Positions 31,126 to 43,394 of a DNA stretch of 64,000 nt are shown piece by piece (position 1 is the first letter of the stretch; the number at the start of each line of letters is the position of its first letter). The notes below the pieces were generated by a model that made no database searches, was not told where the DNA came from, and was given only the letters and a program-made list of their open reading frames with translations. The position numbers were made by a program, and so were the translations under genes. The stretch spans positions 620,001 to 684,000 of the forward strand of contig CAJHZI010000649.1 of NCBI GenBank assembly GCA_905160935.1. The letters are read 5' to 3'. Source of the stretch: Enchytraeus crypticus. Its lineage: Eukaryota; Annelida; Clitellata; Enchytraeida; Enchytraeidae.

Positions 31126-32104
31126 ATATTAGTTGTTTTTATTGACACTGAGGTAAGAAGTTTATCAAAGATGATATCATATTATGTCATATATTAGATT
31201 CTAAGCAGCATTGAAATAGGTGAAGATAACTAACTACTTGTCGCTATTTATGCTTTGAGGCCTTAATGCTACTTGCGGGTAATTATGATTAGACATTATT
31301 ATAGATTAGATTAGAATGAATTTCTCCACAACACTCTAATTTCATTTCAAATAGCAATAATAATAAAACAATAATTTCAATTTGAATGGTAATAATAGTT
31401 ATTATAATACTACTGCTGCTACTGCTACTACTACTGCCACTACTACTTTAAATAATAATAATAAAACTCGCTAATAAATGGAACAGTAATAATATATAAT
31501 CAGTCTGCTTCAGCAATTCTCTTAAGCAGCTTGATGACCGCGAGTGGCCGGGCGGCAGTTCAGCACGTATTGCTCGAATTATTGTACTTAAACCTCGGGT
31601 TCTTTACGCCCATATAAAAATTATAATAATAATAGACTCACACTAAACTGCTCTGAAAATTTAACTTCAAGGTCGCATATTTTGCGCATAAGTGCATCGC
31701 ATCAAATTTCTAGAGAGCTGAAAGGCTGAGTTAAAGTCACTGTCAAAGAAGGTCTGATGAGATTCGAACCGATTAAGCAGAATTTTAGATTTAGAATGCA
31801 CTACAAGTTTGGCTTTGAAAATTTACCGTGAACGCAGTAGAAGAAAGATTAGAGCAACATATGCTCGACATAATAACAAACTACATATAAATAGTATGCG
31901 CTCAATACAGCATAATGTTATTACATGTACAGTAAGTACTCGAAATACTCGCAGTTTCTTCATCATTTCCTTTCAGTCAAGCACCAGTCACACACGCTGC
32001 AGTTACCTTGCCTATGTCGCCAAAAATATTTTGTGATATTTTCGCTATTTTCATGCATTATGGACTTATTACTAATAATCGTTGACCACACAAATAGAAC
32101 AATG

Positions 32105-32366
32105 CATCATAGTCATTGCAGTCATCGACATTGTAGTCATTGCAGTCATTTGTATTACAGCCATTGTCATTGTACTCATTGCAGCCATTGTCATTGTAGT
32201 CATTGCAGTCACTGTCGTTGCAGTCACTGTAGTCATTATAGTCACTGTAACTGCAATCATTGCAGTCATTGTCATTGCAGTCATTGTAGTAATTGTCATT
32301 GCAATCATTGCAGTAATTGTCATTGCAGTCATTGCCATTGCAGTCATTGTAGTCATAGTCATACAA
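32105..32366. repeat. Minisatellite of gtcattgcagtcattgtagt units
   Basis: Variants of a 6-bp-based phrase (gtcattgcagtcattgtagt and similar) repeat with period 6, 18 or 24 over about 260 bp. Open frames on both strands (His-Cys-Ser or Cys-Asn-Asp repeats) are by-products. Confidence 0.9.
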
Positions 32367-32420
32367 TCACACTGCAGTCAGCGCGGATTGCAACATTCGG
32401 TTTCCTTACTCAATTCTGTT

Positions 32421-32535
32421 AGCAAAAGGTCTTCCAAAGTGATCACCCATCCAAGTAATAACCGAGCCCGACGTCGATTACTGTCGTTTATTGAACCTCG
32501 CGCTCTACCAAGTGCGCTAAACACGCAGCAGGTAT
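32421..32535 (-). mobile_element. Chimeric tRNA/5S SINE, second copy
   Basis: On the minus strand, tttagcgcacttggtagagc matches a tRNA A-box and D-arm. It is followed by gaggttcaata, a B-box-like phrase. The 5S-like ggctcggttattacttggat and gggtgatcactttggaagacc come next. The module order is as in the copy at 12,585, but with a better-preserved tRNA-like head. Confidence 0.75.
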
Positions 32536-34397
32536 GACTTAAACTCAATCTCGTCATTTGTGTCTAGTGATACTTTCAGTCAGATTCAGTTCCAATCTTC
32601 TGTAATGGTACATTAAGCCCTTATTTATTTAATATTAACAGATTATCTGACATTAACATTTGATATTTGAAGTCCGTTTCCGTGGGGCAGGAATGCTGTG
32701 GGATATCATTCTATATGAATTATTAACCTGTGACTTCCTCGCTATGGGACAAGTTTAATAGCATTTAACCAGTATTACACATGCTGCACAAGTAGGCGTC
32801 AACTTATTCCAATGACATTTAGGCCTGTTGCATTGAGCTGATTATGCAATATCTGCTTTAAAGCTCTAAAAAGATCAATTAAAATTTAAACGACTATACT
32901 TATAGAATAGTTTCAATTGAACCTCACACGTATTCAAGGACACATTTAGAGTTCAGCTAAACATTAGCATGGGACTCGTTTGAAGGTTAAGTTAAGCTAT
33001 TTAACTTTAAATCGCATTAGGTCTATAGGCCCAAGTAATACTGGAATGTTTGATCGCGCACATTATGCAAATAATTGTAAAGTTATAAGTGGTGGTTTAT
33101 ATGTAGATGCAAAGCCAAGTATTAGCCTATGCTACAGAAATACAACAATTCACCAATACTCTATACTTCATGTACAACGGTGTAACAGTCGAGCTGTGTT
33201 TCGAAACCATGGTATTCTGCTCTGATAAAATGCAACCAACTAATCCATTATCCATTCAAACGATGCTGCCATAGGTTCTTTTAATATATTGATTGGGGCA
33301 AATTCCCAGTTATGGGGCATATCCCAATAAAATAGAATTTTTCGTTGTCCCCACACTAATTGGCTGCTCAAGGAGAAAGCAATAAAAACAACGAACAAAA
33401 AACTATGACATAATAGGATGAGTGAAATGGTTTATCATAATATTTTAGTAGGGAAAAGATTAGAGCAATTGGTATTATAGGGAAGAAATATACAAATGGT
33501 GGGAATATTGCAATGCTCATTTTAAAGACGTGACGGCCTTTTCAATGAGATTATAAGCAAATTGACACGTACTCCCATGAAAACTTCCATCATTTTTAAA
33601 CTCCTCTCTTTACATTTTTAAATGAGAAGACATATGCATTCTATGCTGCAATACTTTAAGACATTCGTAAAAGAGTTTTAATTTTTAAACTTAACCAGGA
33701 GGTTCAGTCCAGTTGAATTTGTAGAGAGGAACTAACTTTTTAAGAGCTTTCTATCTAACATCTTCTAGCATCATGATAGACTCTGGGAATATCATCAACA
33801 ATTAGAAATTAAACGAAAGAGTTAACGGATAAAACTAGAACTAAATAGTATAAATTTAAAAAAATAAAACATAGGCCTAATCAACAAAATTTAAATCAGT
33901 TGGATAGAAGTACAAGGTCTATTTTAAAAAAGGATATCGAGTCGCCAACGTTATTGCTCAACCGTATAGTTTATTTATATAAGGCATTTACTTTTGATCA
34001 AATTCCAAATAATTAATATTATACCACAGACTAATTTATTGCTTCGCCTAGTATAATTAGGCTATTGTTATTAGTACTTATTATACATGTAACTTTGAGA
34101 TAAATTAATTTATAGCGGCCATAGCCCGTCAGTAACTTGAATTGATCGCTACGTTATAATAACGTGTTAGAACTTGTCTGCGAATTTGTTTGTAAACTTG
34201 TTAATATTTATCGTTCGTTCGGTCTAAATCAACGCAAGTATTGCAGTATGGTTCAGCATACCACATTATACCAGATTGGGCATTTAAACAGTCGTATTAA
34301 CAGTAAACCAAAAATAATAATAATATATTTAAAAGCTCAGGGGAAAATACTGTAACTAATAAATTAATTTGCAAAGAGATTTATAATTTATACAGAA

Positions 34398-34775
34398 ATC
34401 TCTTCTTCTTCAGTGCGCTGCAAAGTGGCAGGTTTTAAGGTACATATTCATACTCAAAGTCTGTTTCTCGCTCCATAAGAGCACTCCTTAGATCAATAAG
34501 TTAATACCTTCACGAAGTCTATGCCTTATGTAGACCTTATGTAGTCTTTAGCTCAGGAAAAGTAAGGCTTCTGAGGTGGTTTCCTGTTGCCTTCCTCAGT
34601 TAGATATATTAATTACAATTTATTCTCAGGGGAAATATTTAATGGTGAGGTGAATCCCCTCTAGCCATCCTCAGCTCCTGTCTTAGTCGCCTCTTACGTA
34701 CACGCAGCAGATTGCTTACGGTTGCCCTATTCTGCAGTGGTCCAAAGGTTCAACCACACCCGAGCACAACAAGGG
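34398..34775 (-). mobile_element. SINE-B copy in the FoxJ1-like intron
   Basis: On the minus strand the copy runs from a cttgttgtgctcgggtgtgg head through cgtaagaggcgactaagaca. It continues to aacctgccactttgcagcgc and actgaagaagaag, covering the full family length (about 375 bp). The head and the (GAA) tail match the copy at 14,368. Confidence 0.85.
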
Positions 34776-34909
34776 ACAAAAACACGGGGCAATGTAGAAA
34801 TCTGCGCCAATTTTACGCCATTATTCGTCATGACTATAAAGAAAGATGAGCCAAAATTTCACACATAATTTTATGCATATAGCATATAATTATGTAATTC
34901 TCAACCTTC

Positions 34910-34940
<31 letters not shown>

Positions 34941-36882
34941 CATCCATTCATTCTGTTTAGCTCTTCTTTCATAATAAAATACTCTTCTTTATAAAATACT
35001 CGGCATTTGAAAACGTACAACGTTTCACATTAAATAAGAATTGGAATTACAGTAATATGAATTGGTAGTGTTGTATTAATATATCACTGATACGATTGCT
35101 ACAAAATATTTCATTTTATCTAAAACTAGTTGAATGTTCAATAATAGGTCTAAGAAGTTTTTGCCTACTAAGCTACTTGTGAGAGTTCTATTAGCTTGAA
35201 CAATACTTTGCTATATTCTACTGACCCTGTAGCTTTCCATTATTCTGAGAGCTTCTGACACTGACGGTAAGCACGTTAAGACAAACTAAGCTGTTAGTTA
35301 CATTGTACACTATACATTTATTCTCTGTTAAGTTGTTTTAGTCAATGGCTCAACTCCGCTGAATTCCAAACCTTCGCCATTGTTTGACTAACTATGTGTG
35401 CGACCATAATTTTGTTAAAATCTGAATGGACATCGATTGTCTTACGTAGTTTGGACAACTTTCAACAACCCGTAGTAAAACACACGGCCAGGTATGTGAA
35501 GATGGTATGTTTATTTGTTTGCGTAACCTTCTTTAGAGTGGGCATAAGGATTGTTAAAATGAATTTAAATTGTAGTCTATGAACTTGACTAAACGATGGC
35601 CAGCAATTTTCTGGTTTAACGCCACGCTTTCAAATCGTGCGTATAGCTATTGACGAATTACATGCGAAAAAAATATATAATTCATTAGACTTATTAGATT
35701 TAAAATGTTAAGGCTCCTATACAGATGACAACGATCGCCTATCATATATGTATCATTAGTTTTTGTTTATACAGACTATGCCGATTAGATTAATTAATTA
35801 AATCAATTATAAAACTCAATTTAGATAAATATAGCGTTTGTGTAAATAATAACATAATGATAAAGCAGTAGCTGCTGGTGATTGAATGATTGCATGTGAT
35901 GGCTATGTCTGCTCTTTTAAGAAACATCATTTTATTAAATCACCAACGCTTGACTGATTTACTGCTTGATTGATTGATTGATTGATTGAATTTACTGCCG
36001 ATAGTTATCTATATCAATTGATTACAACGTATAACGGTTGAAATCTTTTTAGTTGACAGATAATTATTAAAAATGGAAAATAAATTGAAAATTAGTATTA
36101 CAAAAAGAAAGCTATATTAATTACTACTTAAGAAAAATATACTTGTTTAAACTGTATCAAAGAACTTTTAATGGACCTCACAAAAGCTTAAGTATTTAGT
36201 ATGTTTACCTTAAAAAGTTTAGCAGAAAAAGGCTTAAAGTTACCACAGTACATATAGCTACTACTGTACCTTGTCATGGCATAGCCATTTAGGGCCTATA
36301 TGAATATACAGTAGGCTGCGCCAATACAAGGTTCAGGAGTAAATAAATGTTTTGCATAGATGAATATACCTATAAGTTTATGATATGTTGAACAAATTAA
36401 ATTCTTCATCTGATTTGTACTATTGTTTTATTTAAGCGCAGATCTAACAACCAAACATAAAACTTTCACTGAGTATTAACATTGAAATGTTCAATGGGCC
36501 GGATTGGTTAATTTATCAACTTCCGCAATTCGATATCTTATTGTATCTCACCTCGTTATCAGATTGATTGATATATTAATTACACCTTTCGATTGAGATT
36601 ACTAAATTGGTTTCGCGTTACAATTACAAACATCTAATTCCCTGTAGCGATAAACTTACAACGACGTTCGCAGGAACATGCCCGAAAAACAAGTTGAACA
36701 CTAGTAGCATATCGGCAGAATTTCATGATATTCTGAGCGGCAACGTCACGGTATCGCATTGCAGCACTTAATTAAATCTAATCAACAATACGAAGGCTAA
36801 GCATTTCGGCTATACCAGACGAGATTTGTGAAATTCCCGTCGATTAGAGGCAAATCTCACAATTTGAGTCACAGTGTTCTAG

Positions 36883-37140
36883 GCCACCCCACCCCAACCC
36901 ATATCTCCGGGTACCTTCACCCACACCCGGGTCATCTTTTGATGGTTGGGGTGGGGTGGGATTAGATGCGACTTTTGGAAATGGGATTTGACTCTAATTG
37001 GTTTGGGTTTCAAAATCTGTTAAAGAGGCGGATGGAAAAAGCCCGAGAAATTCTCAGGATCGAGTCAGACCTGATTTCGAACCCGCACACATATTACAGA
37101 TCAGTCGGGGGCTCAGCTAGTTTATTACTTGTATCAGCCA
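36883..37140 (-). repeat. G/C-rich inverted repeat next to a tRNA-like SINE
   Basis: The phrase ccaccccaccccaaccca (36,883-36,900) is inverted as tggttggggtggggtggg (36,941-36,960 region). An inner inverted pair CCGGGT/ACCCGG lies between them. The minus strand just right of it carries gtgtgcgggttcgaaatcag, a B-box-like phrase resembling SINE-C (gtgtgcggggttcaaatccc). It may be a separate SINE family (G). Confidence 0.55.
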
Positions 37141-37387
37141 GTGAAGAAAATTAAGTGTAGTGATCAAACATTTCTATATTGCAGAACAGATCTACACGAC
37201 TGCATATGTGCACAAATTAGAAGATTAGCATCGCTAAATTTAATAGCAGATCTAAATCAACAGAAAATAGCTTAATGAATAAAACATCAATTAGTACGCT
37301 ATTTAACGCCCGGTTTCCTGTTTAAAAGACTGCCGGGTACTAGTTGATTGTATTCTGCACTCGTGTGCATCGACGTGCACGGTGTAT

Positions 37388-37557
37388 ACACACGAGCATG
37401 TGTACAATGCTTACACACGAGCATATGTACAATGCATACACACGAGCATGTGTACAGTTCATACACACGAGCATGTGTACAGTGTGTGCACACGAGCAAG
37501 TGTACAGTGTATACACACGAGCATGCGTACAGTGCATACACACGAGTATGTGTACAG
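37388..37557. repeat. 25-bp minisatellite
   Basis: About seven copies of acacacgagcatgtgtacag plus 5 bp, all exactly 25 bp long with scattered substitutions. Cys-Val-His-Thr-type frames on both strands are repeat artefacts. Confidence 0.92.
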
Positions 37558-37714
37558 TACTCGAGCAGGCAAGAGCCAGTACTTAGATCATGTACAATGA
37601 ATGTCTATCACATATTCACGAACGACGGTAGTACGGTAATTTTACTTCATTCATTCGACCAATATAATGCTATTGTAATATGCTTACACATAATGTCTCT
37701 GTGTAGACGTTGAG

Positions 37715-38062
37715 TCTATACTTTGCTGACAAGTTGTTCGAATGCGGACCAGTAGGAGAAGGGTTCAAATCCAATGTTCACCCTGGCACTATTCGAGCAG
37801 GAAACTGACGTTAAAGTTGCCTTTAGCCGTTATCACTTTTCTGCATAACGTGTTTCTTTACTTTTTTGGTTAGTCCTTTCAAACATATCTCTTCGCATTC
37901 GAATGCGTTCACTTGTAGGCCTAGTATAGAAAACTAACATGGCTAAAGCCAAGTTTAACGTTAATTTTCTGCTGGAATAGCATGTAAGTGATGGAGAGAA
38001 CGTTTAATTTTAACCCTGCATCTACTGATCCGCCGTCGAACAACTTGCCAATAAGTCACCAA
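37715..38062. mobile_element. Inverted pair of SINE-C copies
   Basis: A plus-strand copy (37,715-37,835) contains aagttgttcgaatgcggacc, agggttcaaatcc and aaactgacgttaaagttg. A minus-strand copy (37,925-38,060) contains the same landmarks inverted. They lie about 90 bp apart inside the FoxJ1-like intron, so the primary transcript could fold into a long imperfect duplex. Confidence 0.75.
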
Positions 38063-38669
38063 CTCAGCGCAGTGAAATAAATCGAATGAGAAATTTGGCA
38101 AAAGGATGTCAACAGTAAGCTATATGGCAAAATGTTCGTGCAATTAAATTTTATCAACTTTAAATCTCTGACTGATTATAATTTCTCTCGAGTCATAAAA
38201 GGAAATATGAAAAATCCGTTAGAAACGTTTGCATTGAAACTTTCACACAACCGAAATGTTTCAGACAAATTCTTTGACACGGATCTGATATATTTGGCCT
38301 TCACTGCAATACCAGCTTTAGATATAAAAATAAGAAAAACTGGAGAAACTAATATTAAACTCATAGCGTCTGATAAATTCATCGAATAGACAATATTGAA
38401 CGATGTTCAAATAAATCCTCGATTAATAGCACAATTAAGGTACAGGAGTAATGATTGATATATTGATTGATATATTGATTAATTGATTGATTGATTGATT
38501 GACTGATTAATAGATTGATTGACTGATTGTCAGACTGACTGATGAATTGATTTCTCTATTTATTTATTTATTTATTATTTGATTGACTGTAAAATTAATT
38601 AATTAATTAATTGCTTGATTGATTGATTGATTGATCTGATCAGCTGTTACTCATCAAACTCTAACCTAC

Positions 38670-39659
38670 CTGCCACGTGGGCTCGGCGTTCCTATAGTAC
38701 GGAAAGTTGTCGACTATCCACCTCAGTATCTCGGCGCAGGTGAGCCGCTGCTCCGGGGCGTCCTGGAGAGCCATACAGATGAGTGTGGCCAGATTATACT
38801 GCGGCTTGATTGTCGCGTCCATCCTCAGTCTCGTCTCCAGGTTCTCAACGTCAAAGCTCGGCTCATACTCAGACGTTCCCGGATCGATCCGATGTTGTCT
38901 TTGACCATGATTGATTTTAAGATTTATCGCGCATCGATTGTTTTCGATCAGTCTTTGGTCCGTCTGGCCATGTTTTACTTTCGAAAGTTTATACGAGTTG
39001 GTCGTCTCCTGCGGAGAAGTCGATGGTTCGATTTTTATCCGTGACGTTCCCAGGGATGTAACGTCAAGGATGGCATTGGGATTGACTTGCATCTTAGAGT
39101 AGAAATCTCGACTGATATATTTCTGCATCTGCTGCTGCTGTTGGTTGTAGCTGTAGCAGCTGCTATAATGATCGTAACTGTTGGGATTTCTTGGCCTCAT
39201 CTGATACACATCATAGGCAGGACTGGGTGGAACTTGATGTAAGGATCTCTGTTGCCGACTGGCTCGTGGGATATTCTGTTCCAGAGTCCCGTTCAAAGAA
39301 GGAGCCGCATTCAGGCGTGGATATGTCATGGCATGAGACGCAAAAGAGTCACCTGGAAAATTGGAATAGCTGGAAGACGTAGCGGGTAGCGAAATAGATC
39401 TGTTAGTAGAGCACGGGGTCACTGAGATGTTAGTAGTAGAAGGGGTCGACGAATCGATCTTCATTATGTTTAGATTCTGTAACCAACTGAGGCTCGTCAA
39501 AGAGTCATCGATCATTGGGATGCCCGGAGTCTCCACTGATGGAAAGGTCTCAGCGATTGTGTTTTGGGAAAGGAAACCGTATGGTGACTCGAACGGATGC
39601 TGCGCAGTCCAACTTCTTCGAAGTTTTTCCGTTCGACGAACTCGATGCACTACTGACAT
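38670..39659 (-). CDS. foxJ1: FoxJ1-like forkhead factor, coding exon 1
   Basis: The frame starts with ATG at 39,659 and reaches the donor ACGTGGCAG|GTAGGT after 38,670, giving residues 1-330. Residues 51-61 read DDSLTSLSWLQ, which matches the N-terminal DDSLTSLQWLQ block known from FoxJ1 proteins and is the strongest single clue to orthology. A Ser/Asn/Gln-rich linker with a QQQQQ run follows. The first half of the forkhead domain occupies residues 285-330 (KPQYNLATLICMALQ, then AEILRWIVDNFPYYR and AEPTWQ). The usual KPPYSYATLI start has become KPQYNLATLI. An acceptor-like ctacag lies 4 bp upstream of the ATG, so a non-coding first exon is possible. I see no upstream in-frame coding extension. 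Confidence 0.87.
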
Positions 39660-40746
39660 ATTTCTGTAGGATCTAGGCAGGTAATCAACTAATTTGATAA
39701 ACTAGACGAACTGAAGAATGGTACTACTAGCCGCAGTTACTATCCTTCAACTAAACTCGTCTCTTTATGTCTTCATTTCGTTTGTGGAATTCATCGTTGA
39801 ACACCTCAGTCGTATATTTATGTTATAGAGTTAATAGAGTCAACTTAATTCCTTAATTGCTGGCATCTCACTCAACAATTGCAGTAATTATACTCCTATC
39901 TTTAGCTATTGCTTAATTGCCACATTTATATTTACAGTAAATCTGAAATAATTTCGCAGAAATCAAGTTGAATTCTTGCGCTGAATAAAATCGCACAATG
40001 TAATTTACTGGAACTCTAATAGATTTAATTTCTTTGAAAACTATCTAAACGTGATCATAATTACATAATTGCTACCACTCAGTAGCACAAAGTTGCATAA
40101 ACGAAGCAATAAATTTGAGCAAATGACAATTAGAAAGTAATCAAAATTGTAAAACTTTATTACTCTTACATGTACAATTACAGGTTTACAATTTAACAAT
40201 GCCACTGCAGTCATTTTAACACTGCAGTAAACGATGGCGTCTAGACCATGGACTTTACTGAATGGCAGTTGTTAAGAAATCAATTAGTGAGAAATTTATA
40301 TCAAATAAAAAGTATAGTTATTGAGAAATTAGTGTCCGGTTTTTCTCATCCAAAGGACATGTTAGCAACCTCTCAAGCAGACTATTAATTGTTATTTATA
40401 GGAATGCATTAAAATATGAACCGACGAAACAGCATATTTTAAATATAGAAAAATTATTACACTGTGAAACTTTCAAATGAAAGAGAAATGAGTGACAAAG
40501 GCCGAATTTAATGTCTTTTAGGCTCCGTCAATTGATTAATTAATTAATTAATTGATTAATTAATTAATTAATTAATTAATTAATTAATTAATTTTGTAAT
40601 TTTTTTCATTTATGTGCGGTCATCTCTATGAGCCATAATATTGATGCGGCACATTATTATTACAATTATGAATAAAAGTTATCTTAATATTATTGTAATA
40701 ATTATTAATATGATTATTACTATTATTATTATTAGTATTATTATTA
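39660..40746. other. Upstream flank of the FoxJ1-like gene
   Basis: AT-rich sequence that should contain the promoter or a 5' untranslated exon, though no motif could be assigned. A (TTAA)n-type tract lies at about 40,540-40,592. Confidence 0.45.
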
Positions 40747-41690
40747 TTATAATATATAATATATAATATATAATATATAATATATAATATATAATATATA
40801 ATATATAATATATAATATATAATATATAATATATAATATATAATATATAATATATAATATATAATATATAATACGTAATACGTAATACGTAATACGTAAT
40901 ACGTAATACGTAATACGTAATACGTAATACGTAATACGTAATACGTAATACGTAATACGTAATACGTAATACGTAATACATAATATACCATATACAATAT
41001 ACAATATACAATATACAATATACAATATACAATATACAATATACAGTATACAGTATACAGTATACAGTATACAGTATACAGTATACAGTATACAGTATAC
41101 AGTATACAGTATACAGTATACAGTATACAGTATACAGTATACAGTATACAGTATACAGTATACAGTATACAGTATACAGTATACAGTATACAGTATACAG
41201 TATAACAGTATACAGTATACAGTATACAGTATACAGTATACAGTATACAGTATACAGTATACAGTATACAGTATACAGTATACAGTATACAGTATACAGT
41301 ATACAGTATACAGTATACAGTATACAGTATACAGTATACAGTATACAGTATACAGTATACAGTATACAGTATACAGTATACAGTATACAGTATACAGTAT
41401 ACAGTATACAGTATACAGTATACAGTATACAGTATACAGTATACAGTATACAGTATACAGTATACAGTATACAGTATACAGTATACAGTATACAGTATAC
41501 AGTATACAGTATACAGTATACAGTATACAGTATACAGTATACAGTATACAGTATACAGTATACAGTATACAGTATACAGTATACAGTATACAGTATACAG
41601 TATACAGTATACAGTATACAGTATACAGTATACAATATACAATATACAATATACAATATACAATATACAATATACAATATACAATATATA
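40747..41690. repeat. Layered 7-bp satellite
   Basis: Four related heptamers occur in blocks: ATATAAT (about 40,751-40,870), ACGTAAT (about 40,871-40,978), ATACAAT (about 40,990-41,045) and ATACAGT (about 41,045-41,632). ATACAAT then returns (about 41,633-41,683). The ATACAGT block is almost pure over about 585 bp, with one 1-bp insertion near 41,203. Since 7 bp is not a multiple of 3, all three minus-strand frames are open for over 300 codons. These are not genes. Confidence 0.97.
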
Positions 41691-41699
41691 ATATGTAAT

Positions 41700-42105
41700 T
41701 ATTCTTGCGAAAGTTAAACGTTGCTGATCGCAGCGGCGAGTGACATTTCCCTGAATCCACTGCTTTTGGCTTCAGCAGCGCCCGTCCCCACTTCCTCTGT
41801 TATCGATCCACGACGACGGTGACTCCCCTGAATAGGCGTTGATGAGGCAGTTGTGAGAACTCTGTTGGGAGAACCGCTTTTAGAAGTCAACAACCCTGAA
41901 ATCTAGATAGCTGTTCCTAGAGAATTCTGGGATCTAGTTTCCGCTTGATTAGGGCTCTGATTTGTAAAACCCGATGAGCTCTGCCTCTCTGCCTCTGCCT
42001 CCGCCTGCCCGAAGGCCAACATCTGGTTCAGCCCTAGACCCTGGAGCTGTGGCCCTAGTGGGAGGGACATTATTATTATTATTATTATCATTATTATTAT
42101 TAAAT
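41700..42105 (+). mobile_element. GC-richer retroposon 3' end with (ATT)n tail
   Basis: A GC-rich stretch ends ctgtggccctagtgggaggg and passes directly into (ATT)n at about 42,068-42,105. A compositional island ending in a microsatellite is the pattern of a truncated non-LTR insertion. I see no clear coding motif or duplication, so the family is unknown. Confidence 0.5.
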
Positions 42106-42955
42106 TATTTTAATTAGAATAAATAGTTGCAAAATAAACATAGCCTAGACACTGACTCAGATTGTTTAGACTTTAGATTAATAATAACACTAGATTTTCT
42201 TGCATAGACTATTGATGACTTATTATTGACTAACATCGACAATTACGAACGCCTAAAGTTTGGAATTTCTTCCTTATCTATGGTATACTTATTTTTATTG
42301 ACAAAATCTAACTAGAAACTATTTCATAACAAATACGGTTGTCAAAACAAACAGCTGATAAGCTACAGGTAAAGCGTGTGTTATCGCTCAGTTACTCAGA
42401 CACTATTATCACAAGTGGTCAGGCTTACGAGTCAGCGAAATTTCACACTAATGCAATTATAGTCTATAATGAAGTCACTCGGACTGGGCGGCTGGAGAGC
42501 CCCATGTGAGACTTCAATTAGGCAGGAGAAATAAAGCTCGTCTAAAGAATTTAATTAATTGTTGGGTTTATTTCACAGAGAGCCCCGGGCGATGCCAGCC
42601 TACTAGCAAGACTGCAATTCAATCTGAAACCTATATCCAAAATTTAGGTTCTGGAAGCGTTGCTAACTTGACTAACTGGTTAGATGGAAAGTTATAGAAT
42701 ATGGTAGAAAAAGTCTAATACAAATGGTTAATTTTCAGTTATACACTGTAATTAAGCACAATTTTTTAAATAATAGAGCAACGGGTGTTGCAGGAATTTA
42801 CATAATAATATTTGAAGACCAAATTAAGCGTTTTTGTTTTGATTAATGACGTAATAAATAATGAAAATAATTAACTTCTTCTTTTTCAGTTTTATTTTTA
42901 CAAACCATACAACATGCCTATATAATTTGAATTCATTGTAGCGTAAAGTTTGACT
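42106..42955. other. No gene seen
   Basis: AT-rich sequence with a somewhat GC-richer patch near 42,480-42,680. No exon was supported. Confidence 0.45.
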
Positions 42956-42959
42956 AATA

Positions 42960-43285
42960 ATAATAACATCCATAGCATCACTGATTATAATCTCTGGTAA
43001 TAATAACATCACTGATAATAATAGCATCAAAGATAATAATAACATCACTGATAATAATAACATCACTGATAATAATAACATCACTGATAATAATAGCATC
43101 AAAGATAATAATAACATCACTGATAATAATAACATCACTGATAATAATAACATCAAAGATAATAATAACATCACTGATAATAATAACATCACTGATAATA
43201 ATAACATCAAAGATAATAATAACATCACTGATAATAATAACATCACTGATAATAAAAACGTCACTGATAATAATAACATGTTTAT
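42960..43285. repeat. 18-bp minisatellite
   Basis: About 17 copies of actgataataataacatc, with aaagataataataacatc variants interspersed at near-regular intervals of every second or third unit. This implies amplification of a higher-order unit. Two or three further copies of the same unit occur at 43,890-43,950, beyond a SINE-D copy. Confidence 0.92.
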
Positions 43286-43394
43286 TTTTTGTTCACATAT
43301 CACACAGTACGACAGTCAACATATTTCGAATAACATAAAGGCACAAAGTAAAACGCAAAGACAGGCACACTAATAAAAAAAGTAAACACGCATT

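Larger units (their letters stand above)
30623..38669 (-). other. FoxJ1-like intron, 8.0 kb
   Basis: A phase-0 GT-AG intron (donor CAG|GTAGGT at 38,669, acceptor AG at 30,623) that splits the forkhead domain just before the recognition helix. It holds a SINE-C fragment (30,742-30,790), a palindrome (31,098-31,125), a doubtful tRNA-like SINE (31,540-31,635), a minisatellite (32,105-32,366), and a tRNA/5S SINE (32,421-32,535). Further along are a SINE-B copy (34,398), (CT)n at 34,911-34,936, an inverted repeat with a tRNA-like SINE (36,883-37,140), a 25-bp minisatellite (37,388), and two inverted SINE-C copies (37,715-38,060). (ATTG)n-rich sequence lies at 38,448-38,640. The stretch 32,540-34,390 shows nothing recognisable. 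Confidence 0.8.

Noticed and set aside
31540-31635. tRNA-Ser/Leu-like SINE (gcgagtggccgggcggcag, then cgggttctttacgcccata and an AAT tail)
   Set aside because: Only the A-box region is suggestive. One copy without a clear B-box or duplication is too little to call.
32058-32537. Open frames of 96-165 codons on both strands
   Set aside because: They are translations of a gtcattgcagtcattgt minisatellite.
38132-38389. 85-codon plus-strand frame in the FoxJ1-like intron
   Set aside because: No recognisable domain and AT-rich codon use, and it adjoins SINE-C. Chance is more likely than a nested gene.
40626-41760. Open frames of 332-352 codons in all three minus-strand frames
   Set aside because: They come from a 7-bp satellite. 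A stop-free heptamer keeps every frame open, and the products are Tyr-Cys-Ile-Leu repeats.
42824-43303. 159-codon Leu-Ser-Val-Met repeat frame on the minus strand, like a membrane protein
   Set aside because: The 18-bp minisatellite (a multiple of three) creates it. There is no gene structure around it.
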